Positions 5,708-6,068 of a DNA stretch of 6,068 nt are shown here, piece by piece. A program made the translations under genes and the position numbers. A model generated the notes under the pieces. The model was given only the letters and a program-made list of their open reading frames with translations. It was not told the origin of the DNA and searched no databases. Origin of the DNA: Phycisphaerales bacterium UBA7708 (GTDB taxonomy: Bacteria > Planctomycetota > Phycisphaerae > Sedimentisphaerales > Anaerohalosphaeraceae); the NCBI GenBank assembly GCA_002482415.1, contig DLFY01000192.1, forward strand, positions 181 through 6,248, given 5' to 3'. Position 1 is the stretch's first letter. Every line of letters begins with the position of its first letter.

Positions 5708-5736
5708 GAACTACAAACTCTGAACTACGAACTTAT
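5702..5736. repeat. Heptamer block G, consensus AACTACG
   Basis: Five 7-bp units start at 5702, 5709, 5716, 5723 and 5730, all with AACT at the front. Two are exactly AACTACG. An inverted copy of the same unit type (TTTGTAG, 5685-5691) lies just upstream and makes hairpin 3. Read in the frame of 5702, the block encodes NYEL twice. Confidence 0.8.
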
Positions 5737-5751
5737 GCAAAGGAGGAGCCA

Positions 5752-5913
5752 ATGGAGCAAAAACGAAACGAAGCCAATTTTCCCCTTTTCACTTTTCTTC
5801 GATTGTGTTATCCATCGCCAACGCTTTGCCTGCCTGTGACGCAAATTTTTGGTAATTTTATATCTGTATTTTGCGTCCTTGCTGGTAAACTATTCGGACT
5901 AAACATCGTATAA
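5752..5913 (+). CDS. Possible small protein or leader ORF, 53 codons
   Basis: The ORF begins MEQKRNEANFPLF and ends in a hydrophobic stretch (GNFISVFCVLAGKLFGL) that could span a membrane. AAGGAGG (5740-5746) lies 5 bases before the ATG, a near-perfect Shine-Dalgarno match and the strongest in the window. It ends 43 bases before the PQQ-type gene on the same strand, so it could be a leader or a translated upstream ORF. I know no family for it. Against a real gene: it sits in repeat-rich spacer DNA, and the N-terminal 'RNEANF' wording resembles short spurious ORFs I recall from intergenic repeats of related genomes. An overlapping +1 frame reading through block G (KNETKPIF) is also open, so the frame is not decided by the sequence alone. 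Confidence 0.3.
   Translation: MEQKRNEANFPLFTFLRLCYPSPTLCLPVTQIFGNFISVFCVLAGKLFGLNIV
5838..5877. repeat. 8-bp inverted repeat upstream of the PQQ-type gene
   Basis: GACGCAAA (5838-5845) and TTTGCGTC (5870-5877) are exact reverse complements around a 24-base AT-rich loop. It lies 80 bases before the next ATG and inside the small ORF. It could be an operator or RNA hairpin, or chance. Confidence 0.35.
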
Positions 5914-5956
5914 GACAGGGTCTATACCAAATAATACATATATTTCAGGAGTAGTT

Positions 5957-6068
5957 ATGAAGGCAATGAACGTAGTTGTCGCAATGGTTCTCTTGGTTAT
6001 GATGTCAATGGCTGCCTTTGCGGCGGACTGGCCGAATTGGCGCGGCCCGAATTGGGATGGGATTTCCG
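5957..6068 (+). CDS. Exported PQQ-type beta-propeller repeat protein, N-terminal part (cut by right edge)
   Basis: Only the first 37 residues are visible. MKAMNVVV followed by a hydrophobic core and AAFA is a clear signal peptide, likely cut near residue 22. The mature start ADWPNWRGPNWDGIS has the WP.WRGP..DG.S pattern that opens PQQ-binding-like (BamB/quinoprotein dehydrogenase-like) beta-propeller proteins, which are very common in Planctomycetota. Most of these proteins are exported scaffolds of unknown role rather than proven quinoenzymes, and catalytic residues would be outside the window. AGGAG (5947-5951) stands 5 bases before the ATG. Other in-frame ATGs (codon 4, codon 10) are less likely because they would lose the Shine-Dalgarno spacing and the basic N-terminus. 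Confidence 0.85.
   Translation, partial: MKAMNVVVAMVLLVMMSMAAFAADWPNWRGPNWDGIS

Larger units (their letters stand above)
5225..5956. other. Long AT-rich spacer made largely of short repeats and hairpins
   Basis: These 732 bases separate the ankyrin gene and the PQQ-type gene, which point away from each other. They hold five heptamer blocks (5266-5320, 5487-5514, 5517-5537, 5547-5577, 5702-5736), two pairs of direct repeats (GCTTTGAT at 5345-5352 and 5364-5371; TATACAAA at 5387-5394 and 5407-5414), an inverted repeat (5424-5455), three adjacent hairpins (5646-5707) and one small ORF with a strong ribosome binding site (5752-5913). I saw no consensus promoter for either flanking gene; the AT-richness gives many chance -10 matches. 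Confidence 0.7.

Noticed and set aside
5567..5839. 90-codon plus-strand frame through hairpins and block G as a real protein
   Set aside because: It has no ribosome binding site at its ATG and runs through hairpins and heptamer repeats with low-complexity content. It is more likely an open stretch of a repeat element, though its frame is noted in the composite-element finding.

Overview
The window looks like a piece of a Planctomycetota chromosome, most likely from a Phycisphaerae-type lineage. This rests on family knowledge applied to the reading frames: a secreted GLUG-repeat protein ending in a two-half dockerin-like module, a secreted modular metallophosphoesterase that starts with the same kind of module, and at the right edge the N-terminus of an exported PQQ-type beta-propeller protein with the planctomycete-typical WPNWRGP opening. 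No RNA gene, insertion sequence or CRISPR array was seen.

Layout. Positions 1-180 (minus strand) hold the N-terminal 60 residues of a GNAT acetyltransferase cut by the left edge. It lies 47 bases downstream of the GLUG/dockerin gene (228-1859, minus) and may be read from the same transcript. The GLUG gene has a perfect consensus sigma-70-type promoter (1907-1935). A 235-base divergent spacer separates it from the metallophosphoesterase gene (2095-4077, plus), which has a weaker candidate promoter overlapping a small dyad. After a 253-base tail-to-tail spacer comes an ankyrin-repeat lipoprotein gene (4331-5224, minus) of lower GC content. A 732-base AT-rich spacer (5225-5956) follows, holding at most one small ORF, and then the PQQ-type gene (5957 to the right edge, plus).

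The genes do not form an evident pathway. What they share is export: four of the five main genes carry signal peptides, two carry dockerin-like calcium-binding modules, and the others carry interaction scaffolds (ankyrin repeats, beta-propeller). They look like separate cell-envelope or extracellular functions of an organism with a large exported modular proteome.

The least explained part is the intergenic DNA of the right third. Seven separate blocks consist of short tandem units of about 7 bp. Each block has its own consensus, but nearly all keep the 7-bp step. One block runs straight into a strong Shine-Dalgarno sequence and a 53-codon ORF, just upstream of the PQQ-type gene and just downstream of three adjacent hairpins. 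This heptamer mosaic is the best candidate for something under-described.
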